A DNA stretch of 64,000 nucleotides from Rheinheimera aquimaris (GCF_020531985.1 NZ_JAJAVQ010000002.1:744001-808000), one strand, 5' to 3'; counted from the stretch's first letter, positions 18,002 to 28,260 are shown. Notes: generated by a model not told the origin, from the sequence alone. Numbers and translations: made by a program.

Positions 18002-19198
18002 ATGCGCAGCAGCGCTTTTCTGCAACACCTACAACAACAAATAGATGATGTTAAAGCAGAAGGTTTATACAAAGCAGAACGTATTATTACGTCGCAGCAG
18101 CAAGCCAGTGTCGATGTTGGCGGCGAGCAGGTACTGAATTTCTGCGCCAATAACTACCTGGGGTTAGCAAACCATGCTGATCTTATCGCCGCCGCGAAAC
18201 ACGGCCTGGACAGCCATGGTTTTGGTGTGGCGTCAGTGCGTTTTATCTGTGGTACTCAGGATATTCACAAGCAGCTGGAGCAGAGCATCAGCGAGTTTCT
18301 TGGCACAGAAGATACTATTTTATATTCCTCTTGTTTTGATGCGAACGGCGGCTTATTTGAAACGCTGCTTGGTGCTGAAGACGCCATTATTTCCGATGCA
18401 TTAAACCATGCGTCCATTATCGATGGCGTGCGGTTGTGCAAAGCAAAACGTTACCGCTATGCCAATAATGATATGGCCGAGCTTGAAGCTCAGCTAAAAC
18501 AGGCTGAAGCCGATGGTGCACGCTTTAAGCTGATTGCGACCGACGGTGTGTTCTCAATGGACGGTGTTATTGCTGATTTAAAAGCCGTATGCGATTTGGC
18601 TGATAAATATGGCGCCATGGTGATGGTAGATGACAGCCACGCAGTCGGCTTTGTCGGTAAACACGGCCGCGGCACACATGAATACTGTGGTGTGATGGAC
18701 AGAGTGGACATTATTACCGGTACTTTGGGTAAAGCGCTGGGTGGCGCATCAGGCGGTTATACCTCTGGTAAGAAAGAAGTGATTGAATGGCTGCGCCAAC
18801 GCTCACGGCCTTATTTGTTCTCAAACTCGCTGGCACCGTCGATAGCATCGGCGTCGATCAAAGTACTTCAGATGTTAAAGCAAGGCGACGACTTAAGAGC
18901 AAAGTTATGGCAGAACGCCGATTACTTCCGCGAGAAAATGTCAGCCGCCGGTTTTACTCTGACAGGGAAAGACCATGCCATTATCCCGGTGATGCTGGGC
19001 GACGCCAAAGTCGCTGCCGAGATGGCCAAACGTATGTTGGCAGAGGGAATTTATGTGGTCGGTTTCTCTTTCCCGGTGGTGCCTAAAGGCCAGGCCCGGA
19101 TCCGTACCCAGATTTCTGCAGCGCACAGTAAAGAGCAACTGGACAAGGCAATTGATGCCTTTATCCGTATAGGTAAAGACATGGGCGTGATCGCATAA
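18002..19198 (+). CDS. kbl: Glycine C-acetyltransferase (2-amino-3-ketobutyrate CoA ligase)
   Basis: A 398-residue PLP enzyme of the alpha-oxoamine synthase family. It cleaves 2-amino-3-ketobutyrate with CoA to glycine and acetyl-CoA, completing threonine degradation begun by Tdh. Key segments are [32 protein letters not shown], the aspartate site [12 protein letters not shown], and the PLP lysine in [16 protein letters not shown]. Length equals the E. coli enzyme. The start has AGGAGG-type complementarity (CAGGAGGCTTTATG). It is followed by tdh after 15 bp. Confidence 0.97.
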   Translation: MRSSAFLQHLQQQIDDVKAEGLYKAERIITSQQQASVDVGGEQVLNFCANNYLGLANHADLIAAAKHGLDSHGFGVASVRFICGTQDIHKQLEQSISEFLGTEDTILYSSCFDANGGLFETLLGAEDAIISDALNHASIIDGVRLCKAKRYRYANNDMAELEAQLKQAEADGARFKLIATDGVFSMDGVIADLKAVCDLADKYGAMVMVDDSHAVGFVGKHGRGTHEYCGVMDRVDIITGTLGKALGGASGGYTSGKKEVIEWLRQRSRPYLFSNSLAPSIASASIKVLQMLKQGDDLRAKLWQNADYFREKMSAAGFTLTGKDHAIIPVMLGDAKVAAEMAKRMLAEGIYVVGFSFPVVPKGQARIRTQISAAHSKEQLDKAIDAFIRIGKDMGVIA

Positions 19199-19213
19199 GG
19201 GCGGGGCGTAAAG

Positions 19214-20239
19214 ATGAAAGCATTAGCAAAATTAAAAGCAGAACCCGGCATCTGGCAAACCGAAGTCGATAAGCCGGAAGTCGGGCCAAACGATGTGCTT
19301 ATCCGCATCAGAAAAACCGCTATTTGTGGTACCGATGTGCACATTTATAAATGGGACGAATGGGCACAAAATACTATTCCTCACGGCATGGTAGTAGGCC
19401 ACGAATATGTCGGTGTGGTCGAGGGTATGGGTTCTGAGGTGCGCGGCTTTAAAGTGGGTGACCGCGTGTCAGGCGAAGGCCATATTACCTGTGGTTACTG
19501 CCGCAACTGCCGCGCAGGTCGTGTGCATTTATGCCGCAACACCACCGGGGTTGGTGTTAACCGCCCGGGCGCTTTTGCCGAATATCTGGTGATCCCGGCC
19601 TACAATGCGTTTAAATTGCCGGACAATATTCCGGACAACATCGCAGCTATTTTCGACCCCTTCGGTAACGCGGTGCATACTGCGTTGTCGTTCGATTTAG
19701 TTGGTGAAGATGTGCTGATAACCGGTGCCGGTCCTATCGGTATTATGGCAGCAGCAGTAGCGCGGCATGTTGGTGCCCGCCATGTGGTTATTACCGACGT
19801 AAACCCGTACCGCTTAGAGCTGGCGCTGAAAATGGGGGCCACCCGTGCCGTGGATGTCAGCAAGCAAAACCTTAAAGATGTCATGAAAGAGCTGGGCATG
19901 ACCGAAGGCTTTGATGTTGGCCTGGAAATGTCAGGCGTACCGGCAGCGTTTCGCAGTATGCTCGACACCATGAACCATGGCGGTAAAATTGCCATGCTCG
20001 GCATTCCACCCTCTGATATGGCAATTGACTGGAACAAGGTTATTTTCAAAGGCCTTATCATTAAAGGCATTTACGGCCGTGAAATGTTTGAAACCTGGTA
20101 CAAAATGGCCAGTTTGATTCAGTCCGGACTTGATTTGTCCCCAATGATCACGCACGAAATGCCAGTGTCACGTTTTCAGGAAGGCTTTGACATTATGTGC
20201 TCAGGGCAGTCTGGTAAAGTGGTACTAAACTGGTACTGA
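19214..20239 (+). CDS. tdh: L-threonine 3-dehydrogenase
   Basis: A 341-residue zinc-dependent medium-chain dehydrogenase oxidising threonine to 2-amino-3-ketobutyrate with NAD+. The catalytic zinc site shows [15 protein letters not shown] and VVGHEYVG. Structural zinc cysteines are in [14 protein letters not shown]. The Rossmann motif is [17 protein letters not shown]. Length and sequence pattern match E. coli Tdh. It forms an operon with kbl and ends before a terminator. Confidence 0.97.
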   Translation: MKALAKLKAEPGIWQTEVDKPEVGPNDVLIRIRKTAICGTDVHIYKWDEWAQNTIPHGMVVGHEYVGVVEGMGSEVRGFKVGDRVSGEGHITCGYCRNCRAGRVHLCRNTTGVGVNRPGAFAEYLVIPAYNAFKLPDNIPDNIAAIFDPFGNAVHTALSFDLVGEDVLITGAGPIGIMAAAVARHVGARHVVITDVNPYRLELALKMGATRAVDVSKQNLKDVMKELGMTEGFDVGLEMSGVPAAFRSMLDTMNHGGKIAMLGIPPSDMAIDWNKVIFKGLIIKGIYGREMFETWYKMASLIQSGLDLSPMITHEMPVSRFQEGFDIMCSGQSGKVVLNWY

Positions 20240-20270
20240 CAATTAAAACCGCACACTACACCGATGATAA

Positions 20271-20296
20271 AAAGGCGAACTGAGGTTCGCTTTTTT
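20271..20296 (+). terminator. Rho-independent terminator after tdh
   Basis: GCGAAC (20275-20280), a TGAG loop and GTTCGC (20285-20290) are followed by TTTTTT (20291-20296). A preceding AAAG can extend the stem against the T-run. It lies 32 bp after the tdh stop. Confidence 0.85.
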
Positions 20297-20464
20297 ATTG
20301 TCGGTTTTTTTTTCAATCAAGATTGGGCTCTAACACAGGACCCGAACTGAATTGGCCTAATATGCTGATATAAAGCTGAATTTTTTGTTGGATTGGTTTA
20401 TGCATTACAGATGTTGCAAGTTTTTGCAAAAACACAATCTATAACAATATTCAGAGGTATATCC

Positions 20465-20953
20465 ATGTTGAAGTCCATACTATTTGCTGTTGCGACAGTA
20501 GTGTTAAGCAGTTTTGCTTTACCTCAAACCGCACAGGCCACACCTATTATTACGCAAGATTTTCTGTTTGAAGACGGTTCACTGTTGGGCACCTTGTCGG
20601 TAGATATTAATAATATTGACGAAGAAGGGAATGTGCTTGAGTGGGAGGTTTTCCAGTTGTTTGGTGTTGATATAGCCTTCGCAGCACTCTTCGTTGCTGA
20701 GTTTGACCCGTCAGATTTATTTGCAGGCTTTAGTTTCCTGACCTTTGACGTTTCAGATGTAGGTAACATATTGGCTTTCCAAGGTTTCTGGGATACTGAC
20801 TTTGGTTATATGGATGTCTTTACTACAGCTGGTGACTTCGTTGTTGACACAAACTTTGTGCTAAGCGCTGCGTCAGTCAATGTACCAGAACCAGGCACTA
20901 TGTTTTTACTGTTAGCCAGTGTTGGTGGCTTATTACTGCGTCGCCGTGTTTAA
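20465..20953 (+). CDS. PEP-CTERM sorting-domain secreted protein
   Basis: A 162-residue exported protein. It has a signal peptide (MLKSILFAVATVVLSSFALP), an acidic, aromatic mature region of unknown function, and a C-terminal tripartite sorting signal: VPEPGT, a hydrophobic helix (MFLLLASVGGLLL) and RRR. Such proteins are processed by an exosortase (EpsH/XrtA type) that must be encoded elsewhere. The ATG at 20465 has a GAGG site; earlier open codons from 20393 lack one. It is monocistronic, followed by a hairpin. Confidence 0.85.
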   Translation: MLKSILFAVATVVLSSFALPQTAQATPIITQDFLFEDGSLLGTLSVDINNIDEEGNVLEWEVFQLFGVDIAFAALFVAEFDPSDLFAGFSFLTFDVSDVGNILAFQGFWDTDFGYMDVFTTAGDFVVDTNFVLSAASVNVPEPGTMFLLLASVGGLLLRRRV

Positions 20954-20992
20954 GCTGTTAACTCTGTTAAGCGCTAAAGTGTCAGCTTTTTT
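20952..20992 (+). terminator. Possible terminator after PEP-CTERM gene
   Basis: AAGCTG (20952-20957) pairs with CAGCTT (20983-20988), with a partial inner TTAAC/GTTAA stem, followed by a run of T ending at 20992. The loop is long, so the structure is only moderately convincing. Confidence 0.45.
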
Positions 20993-21202
20993 ATCAATAA
21001 CATTACAGCTGTAAATATTTGTTATCTGTATGCTGTGGTCGTTAAAGCTGGGCTTTGGTCTGGGATAGTTAAAAGAAGGTGTCTGATTTTTATACAGTGA
21101 CGTAAAAACATACTGCCACTCTTTAGCATTAACCCGGCTGTTATGCTGCTTTGCAGGCAAAAAATACGTGTTGCGAAAGATAAAAATAAACGGAGAACGA
21201 GC

Positions 21203-24200
21203 ATGCAACTTACCAAAATTATGACCAGAACCGCCCTTGCGGTAGCGGTCGCAGCGGGCGTAGCGCACGCCCAGCAAATGAATAACCCTTATGAAGTTCA
21301 GATAAACCCGGCATTATTAAAACAAGAAGCTGTTGATGCCGGAGTCGCCCCGTATATTGTGCAGGTAAAAGGTAAAACCGGCATCGAAAAAGCACAGGAG
21401 TTAGGCGAACTGATGCCAGCGCGTCAGTCTGTTACCCGGGCGCTGAACCGCTATAACTCATCATCGTCAAGGCTGCAAACCTATACCAAAAGCCTGAAGG
21501 CGTTACATCAGAATCTGGCGGCGCAAAGCGGTGCTGATAAACTGATCTATTCTTACACCCACACTTTTAACGGCTTTTCAGCCAAGATGACAGCTGCTCA
21601 GGCAGAAGCGTTGCGTAATCACCCGAATGTTGCGGGTGTATGGCGTGACGAAGCGCAGCAGATGACGACGTCCAATACGCCAGCGTTTTTAGGCTTAACC
21701 AGCTCACCTGATGGCCTGCACACACTGGGTGTTAAAGGTGAAGATGTGGTTATCGGTGTTGTCGATAGCGGTATCTGGCCAGAGCATCCAAGCTTTGCTG
21801 ATGATGGCTCTTACGCGCCGCTGGCCGGTTGGAACGGCACCTGTGACGTGGGTGAAGACCCGGAATTTAGCTGTAATAACAAATTGATCGGTGCGCGCTA
21901 TTTCAAGAGCACTTTTGAAAGTGTGTATGAAATTCAGCCTGGTGAATTTATTTCACCCCGTGACGCGGATAACCATGGTACTCACGTATCCTCGACTGCT
22001 GGTGGTAATGAAGGCGTTACAGCGGTATTTAATGGCACACCTGTGGCTACTGTATCCGGTATAGCTCCACGCGCGCGTATCGCTATGTATAAGGCCTGTT
22101 GGAACAGTGATTACGTAAGCCCTGAAGGCGTAAACGAGCGTGGCTGTTTCTACGGCGACACTATGGCGGCGATTGATCAGGCAGTGGCTGATGGCGTAGA
22201 CGTCATTAACTATTCGATCGGTGGTGACAGAACCAACCTGACGACTGTATCAGCTGCGGCTAAATTACGTGCTGCTCAGGCAGGTGTATTTGTGTCAGTG
22301 TCTGCAGGTAACGATGGCCCGACAGCAAGCACCATCGGTACGCCAGCACCCTGGGTAACTACGGTAGCAGCATCAACTTATGATGGTTTGAGCATCGCTA
22401 ACGGTATCGAAGTGACTGCTGGCCCACTGCAGGGAACCTATATTGCAGTAGAGGGTGTAACGTCAACTCCTCTTAACCAGACAGGTGATATCAGTGCCGA
22501 TGTTGTTGTTGCAGAACCATTGCTGGCATGTGCTGAGCTAACAAATGCTGCTGAAATTGCAGGCAAATTTGCGTTAATTCAACGCGGTACCTGTAGTTTT
22601 GATATCAAAATTGCAGCAGCAGAAGCAGCTGGCGCGGCTGGCGTGATTGTGTATAACAACTCTGCCGTTGCGCCTATTCCTATGGGCGGAACCGGTAGCT
22701 TTGGCATTCCGGCAGTGATGACAACTTTGGCAGCAGGCAGTGCCTTTAATGCTGAAATCACTGGTGGCGGTGTGGTCAATGTTAAAATGAGCCCATCAGT
22801 ATTCGTTGATGATGTGGTTGAAGTGGGTAATATTATGGCGGGCTTCTCGTCACGCGGCCCCAACCTGTCCACTTTTGACGTGATCAAGCCTGATATCACC
22901 GCACCTGGTGTGAAAATTCTGGCGGGTGCGTCTTCTCAGCCTATGTTAGCTCCGCCAGGTAATAGCTTTACCTACCTGCAGGGTACATCAATGTCTAGCC
23001 CGCATATTGCAGGTATGGCAGCGTTGGTAAAAGAAGTGCATCCAGACTGGTCTGCAGCTATGGTGAAATCAGCGCTGATGACTACAGCGCGGCAAAATGT
23101 CACCAAGGAAAACGGCGTTACGCCGGCCGATCCGTTTGATTTTGGTGCTGGTCATGCAGTGCCTAATAAGGCTACGCAACCAGGTCTGACCTACGATATT
23201 GCCAACAACGACTACTTTGCGTTCCTGTGCGGTATCGGCAACAGTAGCTTTGTCGTTAATACCACAGGCTCTACCTGTGCCCAGTTTGAAGCCGCCGGCT
23301 ACGACACTGACCCAAGCCAGCTGAACCTGCCATCTATGGCGATAGCTGAGTTAACCGGTGCCGAAACGCTGACCCGTGTGGTAACAGATGTTAGTGGCTC
23401 TGGCTCGGTATATACCGCAACTGTTGAAGCGCCTGCCGGTGTTGATGTTGAAGTTATTACCAACGACGGTGCTAATCAGATGACGGTGGCTGCCAATGCA
23501 TCAGTGGCTTATGGTGTGAAATTTACACCTAACGCTAATGCAACCATCGGCCAGTGGGTATTTGGTGCTATTACCTGGTCTAACGGTGTGCATAGTGTAC
23601 GCAGCCCTATTGCTATTAAAGTAGAATCGCCGCAACTCATAGTGGCACCTGCTGTAATTGGCGGTGAGGTTAAAGCGAAATCTGGTCGTTTAAGCTTCCA
23701 GGTTGATATGCGCTACAGTGGCACTACCAGCGCTTCGGTGGTAGGTGTCAGTGCACCGTTTGGTTCAACCCGCACTGTGACTCAAGACCCGGATCGGACC
23801 TTTAGTTTTAATGAACCTGGTTTAGGCTTCCATGCCTTCCTGGTGCCTGAAGGGACCCGGGTAGCCCGTTTCAGTTTGAATGAAGCTTTGGCTTCTGTAC
23901 CGGGTGCTGACCTTGACCTGTATGTTTACCGCTGCATAGCGCTGTCGTGTTCAGCAGTAGGTTCTTCTGCAGCGTCAGGTGGTAATGAGGTAGTGACGCT
24001 ACGCGACCCTGCTCCGGCAGCAAATGACGCAGCGGGTGACTTCTATCTGGTGTTTGTACATGCGTATGACTTGCTGGGTGCGACAGAGGCTGAATACACT
24101 ATGCCACTGTGGATTGTTGATGCTCAGGAAAGCACTACCCGCATTGTTGCCAGCCCACGGGCTATTATGGGCCGGTCAAACATTGTTACGGTGATGACGT

Positions 24201-24307
24201 CTAACCTGACAGCCAGTCCATTGCCTTACCTGGGTGTGGCATCATTTAAAGATGCGGATGGTATTGAACATTCATCAACGTTGATTGAAGTGTTTGCTAA
24301 TCAGTAA
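21203..24307 (+). CDS. Secreted S8 subtilisin-like serine peptidase with PA domain
   Basis: A 1034-residue exported protease. Signal peptide: MQLTKIMTRTALAVAVAAGVAHA. An inhibitor-I9-type propeptide covers about 50-160. Catalytic residues are D188 (VVDSGIWPEHPSF), H261 (NHGTHVSSTAGG) and S596 (GTSMSSPHIAGMAAL), with the oxyanion Asn region SAGNDGPTAS. A protease-associated (PA) domain lies between His and Ser (about 420-530). The last 330 residues form beta-sandwich modules as in cucumisin-like subtilases. The ATG at 21203 follows CGGAGAAC. It is convergent with a second, different S8 protease. Confidence 0.93.
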   Translation: MQLTKIMTRTALAVAVAAGVAHAQQMNNPYEVQINPALLKQEAVDAGVAPYIVQVKGKTGIEKAQELGELMPARQSVTRALNRYNSSSSRLQTYTKSLKALHQNLAAQSGADKLIYSYTHTFNGFSAKMTAAQAEALRNHPNVAGVWRDEAQQMTTSNTPAFLGLTSSPDGLHTLGVKGEDVVIGVVDSGIWPEHPSFADDGSYAPLAGWNGTCDVGEDPEFSCNNKLIGARYFKSTFESVYEIQPGEFISPRDADNHGTHVSSTAGGNEGVTAVFNGTPVATVSGIAPRARIAMYKACWNSDYVSPEGVNERGCFYGDTMAAIDQAVADGVDVINYSIGGDRTNLTTVSAAAKLRAAQAGVFVSVSAGNDGPTASTIGTPAPWVTTVAASTYDGLSIANGIEVTAGPLQGTYIAVEGVTSTPLNQTGDISADVVVAEPLLACAELTNAAEIAGKFALIQRGTCSFDIKIAAAEAAGAAGVIVYNNSAVAPIPMGGTGSFGIPAVMTTLAAGSAFNAEITGGGVVNVKMSPSVFVDDVVEVGNIMAGFSSRGPNLSTFDVIKPDITAPGVKILAGASSQPMLAPPGNSFTYLQGTSMSSPHIAGMAALVKEVHPDWSAAMVKSALMTTARQNVTKENGVTPADPFDFGAGHAVPNKATQPGLTYDIANNDYFAFLCGIGNSSFVVNTTGSTCAQFEAAGYDTDPSQLNLPSMAIAELTGAETLTRVVTDVSGSGSVYTATVEAPAGVDVEVITNDGANQMTVAANASVAYGVKFTPNANATIGQWVFGAITWSNGVHSVRSPIAIKVESPQLIVAPAVIGGEVKAKSGRLSFQVDMRYSGTTSASVVGVSAPFGSTRTVTQDPDRTFSFNEPGLGFHAFLVPEGTRVARFSLNEALASVPGADLDLYVYRCIALSCSAVGSSAASGGNEVVTLRDPAPAANDAAGDFYLVFVHAYDLLGATEAEYTMPLWIVDAQESTTRIVASPRAIMGRSNIVTVMTSNLTASPLPYLGVASFKDADGIEHSSTLIEVFANQ

Positions 24308-24348
24308 CTGATGATATGAAGAAAGCTGTGTGATGCTGCACAGTATGT

Positions 24349-24382
24349 AAAAAAAATCCGGTGGTTAACCACCGGATTTTTT
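24349..24382. terminator. Perfect bidirectional terminator between two S8 proteases
   Basis: TCCGGTGGTT (24357-24366) is followed directly by its complement AACCACCGGA (24367-24376), with a run of eight A on the left and six T on the right. This gives a symmetrical hairpin with a U-tract for transcripts from either side, ending both convergent protease genes. Confidence 0.92.
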
Positions 24383-24393
24383 ATTTTCTGCTA

Positions 24394-26700
24394 TCAGGGC
24401 TGATAAGTCGCCGTTAATGTTAAGCCACTTACCGCGCTGTAGCCATATACAGAGATATACCAGGTTGCGGCCTGAGGGTTGGTGAAACTGCAGCTTTCAG
24501 TATTGCCTGTATTATAAGGCCGGCAATCATAGCTGGTGGTTGTCGGCTGGCTGCCACGTTTTACATATAAGTCAGCATCACCGCTGCCGCCAGACGTATT
24601 AACGGTTAGGCTGCTCATGCCTGCCGGCACTGTAACTGTGTAGTGTTTCCAGCTGCGGCGCGCAATGCTGACGTTTGATTCTGTCATTGTTGCCCCCTGG
24701 TTAGTACCGCCACCGCTTGCAGCAGTGTAATCAGCCAGTAGTGACACACCGGAATAGGCACTGTAACCGTTTAGCATAATGTAGTAAGTGCCGGCCTGAG
24801 GCGCTGTGAAGCTGCAACTTTCATTATTGCCGCTTTTATAAGGCCGGCAATCATAGACTGAGCTGGTTGGCTGACTGCCAGACTTAATATACATGTCGGC
24901 ATCGCCGCTGCCACCGGACATGGTAATAGTCAGGTTAGAGGCACCTGAAGGAACGGTAAAGGTATAAAGCGTACTGCTACCTGCGGCACCACTGATGCCA
25001 GTAGTGGCAACGCCTTTTACCAACTCATTTCCTGCAGGTGGTTGTGGCTCGCTGCCATTGCCGTCACAACCATTCTGAGCAATATAATCGTAAGCCGCTT
25101 TAGTGCGAACCAGACCATAACCATATGAGTTGTCGCGTCCTGCCGTGCCTAAATCTTCTGCTGTTGTGGCCAGCACATTTCGGATTTGGGCGTTAGTACA
25201 CTGTGGATAATGGCTCCACAGTAAGGCAGCTACACCTGCAACGTGCGGAGAAGCCATAGAGGTGCCGCTCATCAGGCCGTAGTTACTGGCACCTGAATTC
25301 AGGCTGGCAGTTTGGTTAAGTTTAGTCATTAATGCCTGACCAACAGCCTGAGTTACAGCCAACGCCGGAATGGTGGTACCAGGGTTATCACCCAAAGTGC
25401 CGCCGAAATCGCCCGCTTCGTTGTTGTAGATAATTGCTGCCAGGCCACCGCCGGCTTCACAAGACTGTACTTTCTGCACGAAACTGACGTTACCACGCTC
25501 GATCAGGCAAATCTTATTGCTGACGCCGGAGCAGGTGCTTTCTGCTAAACCACAACTGGCCAGAGGGGCATTGGCGCTGCCATCTGACGAGTTGGTCATA
25601 GGGCTGCTGTCGTAGCTGCTACTACCTACACTTAACGTGGCTTCAAGGCCGGTTCCCTCGGGATATGTCGAGCGTATGTCTACTCCCGGGCCAGACAGCT
25701 CTACCTGACTATTACGCTGCGAGAAATCAGCCAGCTGCTTATTTTTGTCAATTGCAGCAACGGATATGACAGAGTTGTAAGATGCAGGATACGACAGAGC
25801 AGTGTTACCGTCGTTGCCTGCTGCAGCAATCAGCAATACGCCGGCATCAAAGGCTGCCTGCATCGCATTGGATTCTGTGGTGCTGGAGCCTTCGCCACCC
25901 AAACTCATGTTAATTACCGTGGCGCCATTGCTGACACAGGTATTAACAGCATTAGATAGGGTAGAGCTATAACCCCAGCCATCGTCGTTAAACACTTTGA
26001 TAATATGCAGTTTCACATTGGCGTTAGGCATAACACCGAGCATACCGGTGGCATTGTTAAGTGCCGCTATGGTGCCGGCAACATGAGTACCGTGCGGGCC
26101 ACCGTTATCATACCAATTACCTGTACCAGAGTTATTGGTACCGGTGATGTTCGCGTTCAGAAAATCTTCATGTGGTAAGTCCAGGCCGGAATCAATCACA
26201 CATACTTTTTGATTGGATGCAAAATCATCACTGACCTGATTCGCCTGTACCATGGTATAGCCGTATGGTATCTGCTGTGCCATCGGGTAGCGCTTATAGT
26301 CCTCTTCAATCAGCTCAATAGCGCTGTCGTGCGCCAAAGTGGCAAGCTCCGCTGCTGATAATTCAACGGCCAAAGCTGATTGGGCGGCAAGCACTTCTTT
26401 TACGCTGTTGCCACGTAATTCAAACTGCGCTTTGTAGTGTTGCAGGTTGTTTAATCTGCGCTGCGTCGCGCTGGTGTTAAATGTCCCCGGGCTGGCAAGC
26501 TCAAGTTGTTGTTGCTTATATTTCACGATGTAGCGCTTGGCTTCGGCTGTAGCAGCTTGCTGACTTTTAGCCGCAGTAATGACCGGGCTGGCATAACGGC
26601 TGGCCTGATCTGCAGCTTGTGCAGTTGCCGTAACAGTCAGTAAAGTCGCTGGCAGGCAAAGTAATGCCAGCTTATTAAGGGTGAACTGAGGTTTTTTCAT
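24394..26700 (-). CDS. Secreted S8 serine peptidase with PA insert and two PPC domains
   Basis: A 768-residue exported subtilase. The signal peptide ends near ...VTATAQAAD; a propeptide covers about 50-135. Catalytic triad: D170 (VCVIDSGLDLPHEDF), H206 (GPHGTHVAGT) and S481 (MSGTSMASPHVAGV). A PA domain is inserted between His and Ser (about 350-460). Two pre-peptidase C-terminal (PPC) domains follow (about 560-660 and 675-768). They are near-repeats of each other, both containing YDCRPY and ESCSFT; such domains are normally removed after secretion and may bind surfaces. It is convergent with the other protease; start ATG 26700. Confidence 0.93.
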   Translation of the reverse strand: MKKPQFTLNKLALLCLPATLLTVTATAQAADQASRYASPVITAAKSQQAATAEAKRYIVKYKQQQLELASPGTFNTSATQRRLNNLQHYKAQFELRGNSVKEVLAAQSALAVELSAAELATLAHDSAIELIEEDYKRYPMAQQIPYGYTMVQANQVSDDFASNQKVCVIDSGLDLPHEDFLNANITGTNNSGTGNWYDNGGPHGTHVAGTIAALNNATGMLGVMPNANVKLHIIKVFNDDGWGYSSTLSNAVNTCVSNGATVINMSLGGEGSSTTESNAMQAAFDAGVLLIAAAGNDGNTALSYPASYNSVISVAAIDKNKQLADFSQRNSQVELSGPGVDIRSTYPEGTGLEATLSVGSSSYDSSPMTNSSDGSANAPLASCGLAESTCSGVSNKICLIERGNVSFVQKVQSCEAGGGLAAIIYNNEAGDFGGTLGDNPGTTIPALAVTQAVGQALMTKLNQTASLNSGASNYGLMSGTSMASPHVAGVAALLWSHYPQCTNAQIRNVLATTAEDLGTAGRDNSYGYGLVRTKAAYDYIAQNGCDGNGSEPQPPAGNELVKGVATTGISGAAGSSTLYTFTVPSGASNLTITMSGGSGDADMYIKSGSQPTSSVYDCRPYKSGNNESCSFTAPQAGTYYIMLNGYSAYSGVSLLADYTAASGGGTNQGATMTESNVSIARRSWKHYTVTVPAGMSSLTVNTSGGSGDADLYVKRGSQPTTTSYDCRPYNTGNTESCSFTNPQAATWYISVYGYSAVSGLTLTATYQP

Positions 26701-27066
26701 CTGTTTCTCGAATTATTTATTGTTGTATGTTTCCTGGATGATGACGGCTTACTGCAACCTTGCGGTAACATCTATGACCCTTTTAACTAAATTGTAACTT
26801 TGTGTAAATCTGTGAAATGGTGACATTTGTTACAACTTCAGCACAGCAGTCGGTCTTGTCTGGAAAAAAGGTCTTTTTACGATTCGCCAGGACGGAGACA
26901 TGGCAGCGAAAATAAGCGTTGTCCTGAGGTTATGAAATGCGTACCTGCTTTCTGATATGTCAATTAGGTATAAATTATAATAATTGCTGCTAAGCGGTCG
27001 GCGATTGCATCCGCCTGCAGAGTCGCCGACAATAGCGAACTTTGAGTGTCAGCGGGTAGAGCCCTA
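26701..27066. other. Divergent intergenic region, protease / flavoprotein
   Basis: This 366-bp gap contains no supported gene. An inverted repeat TTGTAAC (26792-26798) / GTTACAA (26829-26835) lies about 95 bp before the protease start and may be a regulatory site. TATAAT (26976-26981) is a good -10 for the flavoprotein, although the -35 is poor. A hairpin GTCGGCGA (26997-27004) / TCGCCGAC (27023-27030) would lie in its 5' leader. Confidence 0.45.
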
Positions 27067-28248
27067 ATGCAGCAGTGGGATGTAATTGTGGTCGGCGCCG
27101 GTGCAGCCGGGCTTATGTGTGCAATAGAAGCCGGCAAACGCGGTCGGCGTGTATTGGTGTTGGATAATGGTAAGCGGGTCGGGCGCAAAATTCTGATGTC
27201 CGGTGGTGGCCGTTGCAATTTCACTAACATGTATGCCGGGCCGGAAAATTTTCTGTCGCAAAATAAGCACTTCTGTAAGTCTGCCTTGAGCCGCTATACG
27301 CAGTGGGATTTTATTGCGTTGGTGCAAAAGCACAGTATTGCGTATCACGAAAAATCACTGGGGCAGCTATTTTGTGACGATAGCGCGAAAGATATCGTCG
27401 ATATGCTGTTAAAAGAAGCGAAAGATGCCAATGTGCAACTCGCTTTGCAGCAAAATATTACCGCTGTCAGTTTTGCTGACGGCCAGTATACGGTTAGCAC
27501 ACCAGAGCTCAGCCAACAGTGCCAAAGCCTGGTGATCGCCAGTGGCGGCCTGAGTTTGCCTAATTTAGGCGCCACTGCTTTTGGTTTTCAGCTGGCCGAA
27601 CAGTTTGGCTTAAAGGTACTGCCACTGCGCGCTGCACTGGTGCCTTTAACCTGGCAGCCGGCAGACAAGGCAGTGTTTGAGGAAATAAGCGGCGTATCGC
27701 TGCCGGTAACGGCAGAGGCCAATGGCACCGTGTTCCCGGAAGATATGCTTTTTACCCACCGCGGTTTAAGCGGGCCAGCCATATTGCAAATATCCAGTTA
27801 TTGGCAGCCAGGCGAGGACGTTACAGTGAATATGTCACCGCAAACTGACATCACTGAATTCTTGGCCGCGCAACAGCAAGCTCATCCGGAGCAGGAATTA
27901 AAAACCGCGCTGGCTAAGCTGTTACCGAAGCGGTTGGTTGAAAAGCTAATCGACATCAAGGCGGTTAATAATCAACCGCTGAAAACCCTGCACAGTAAAA
28001 GTATGCGCCAGATAGCTGATACACTGCATAGCTACGTGTTTAAACCTAATGGTACCGAAGGCTACCGCACTGCGGAAGTAACCATCGGTGGGGTGGATAC
28101 TGATGGCTTATCTTCAAAAACTATGGAAGCAAAACATCAACCTGGTTTGTATTTTATCGGTGAAGTAGTCGACGTAACCGGCTGGTTAGGGGGCTACAAC
28201 TTCCAGTGGGCCTGGGCCAGTGGCTGGGTAGCTGGCCAGTATTGTTAG
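27067..28248 (+). CDS. BaiN/HI0933-family FAD-dependent oxidoreductase
   Basis: A 393-residue flavoprotein. An N-terminal FAD-binding dinucleotide fold (DVIVVGAGAAGLMCAIEAGK), the family motif KILMSGGGRCNFTN, a central LVIASGGLSLPNLGAT, and the C-terminal GLYFIGEVVDVTGWLGGYNF with QWAWASGWVAG are all present. This family (YhiN, HI0933, BaiN) has no firm physiological reaction outside gut bile-acid reductases. Start at ATG 27067 places the dinucleotide motif at residue 5, typical for the family; an in-frame GTG lies 7 codons earlier. Confidence 0.88.
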   Translation: MQQWDVIVVGAGAAGLMCAIEAGKRGRRVLVLDNGKRVGRKILMSGGGRCNFTNMYAGPENFLSQNKHFCKSALSRYTQWDFIALVQKHSIAYHEKSLGQLFCDDSAKDIVDMLLKEAKDANVQLALQQNITAVSFADGQYTVSTPELSQQCQSLVIASGGLSLPNLGATAFGFQLAEQFGLKVLPLRAALVPLTWQPADKAVFEEISGVSLPVTAEANGTVFPEDMLFTHRGLSGPAILQISSYWQPGEDVTVNMSPQTDITEFLAAQQQAHPEQELKTALAKLLPKRLVEKLIDIKAVNNQPLKTLHSKSMRQIADTLHSYVFKPNGTEGYRTAEVTIGGVDTDGLSSKTMEAKHQPGLYFIGEVVDVTGWLGGYNFQWAWASGWVAGQYC

Positions 28249-28260
28249 TGTGGGGTTGCA

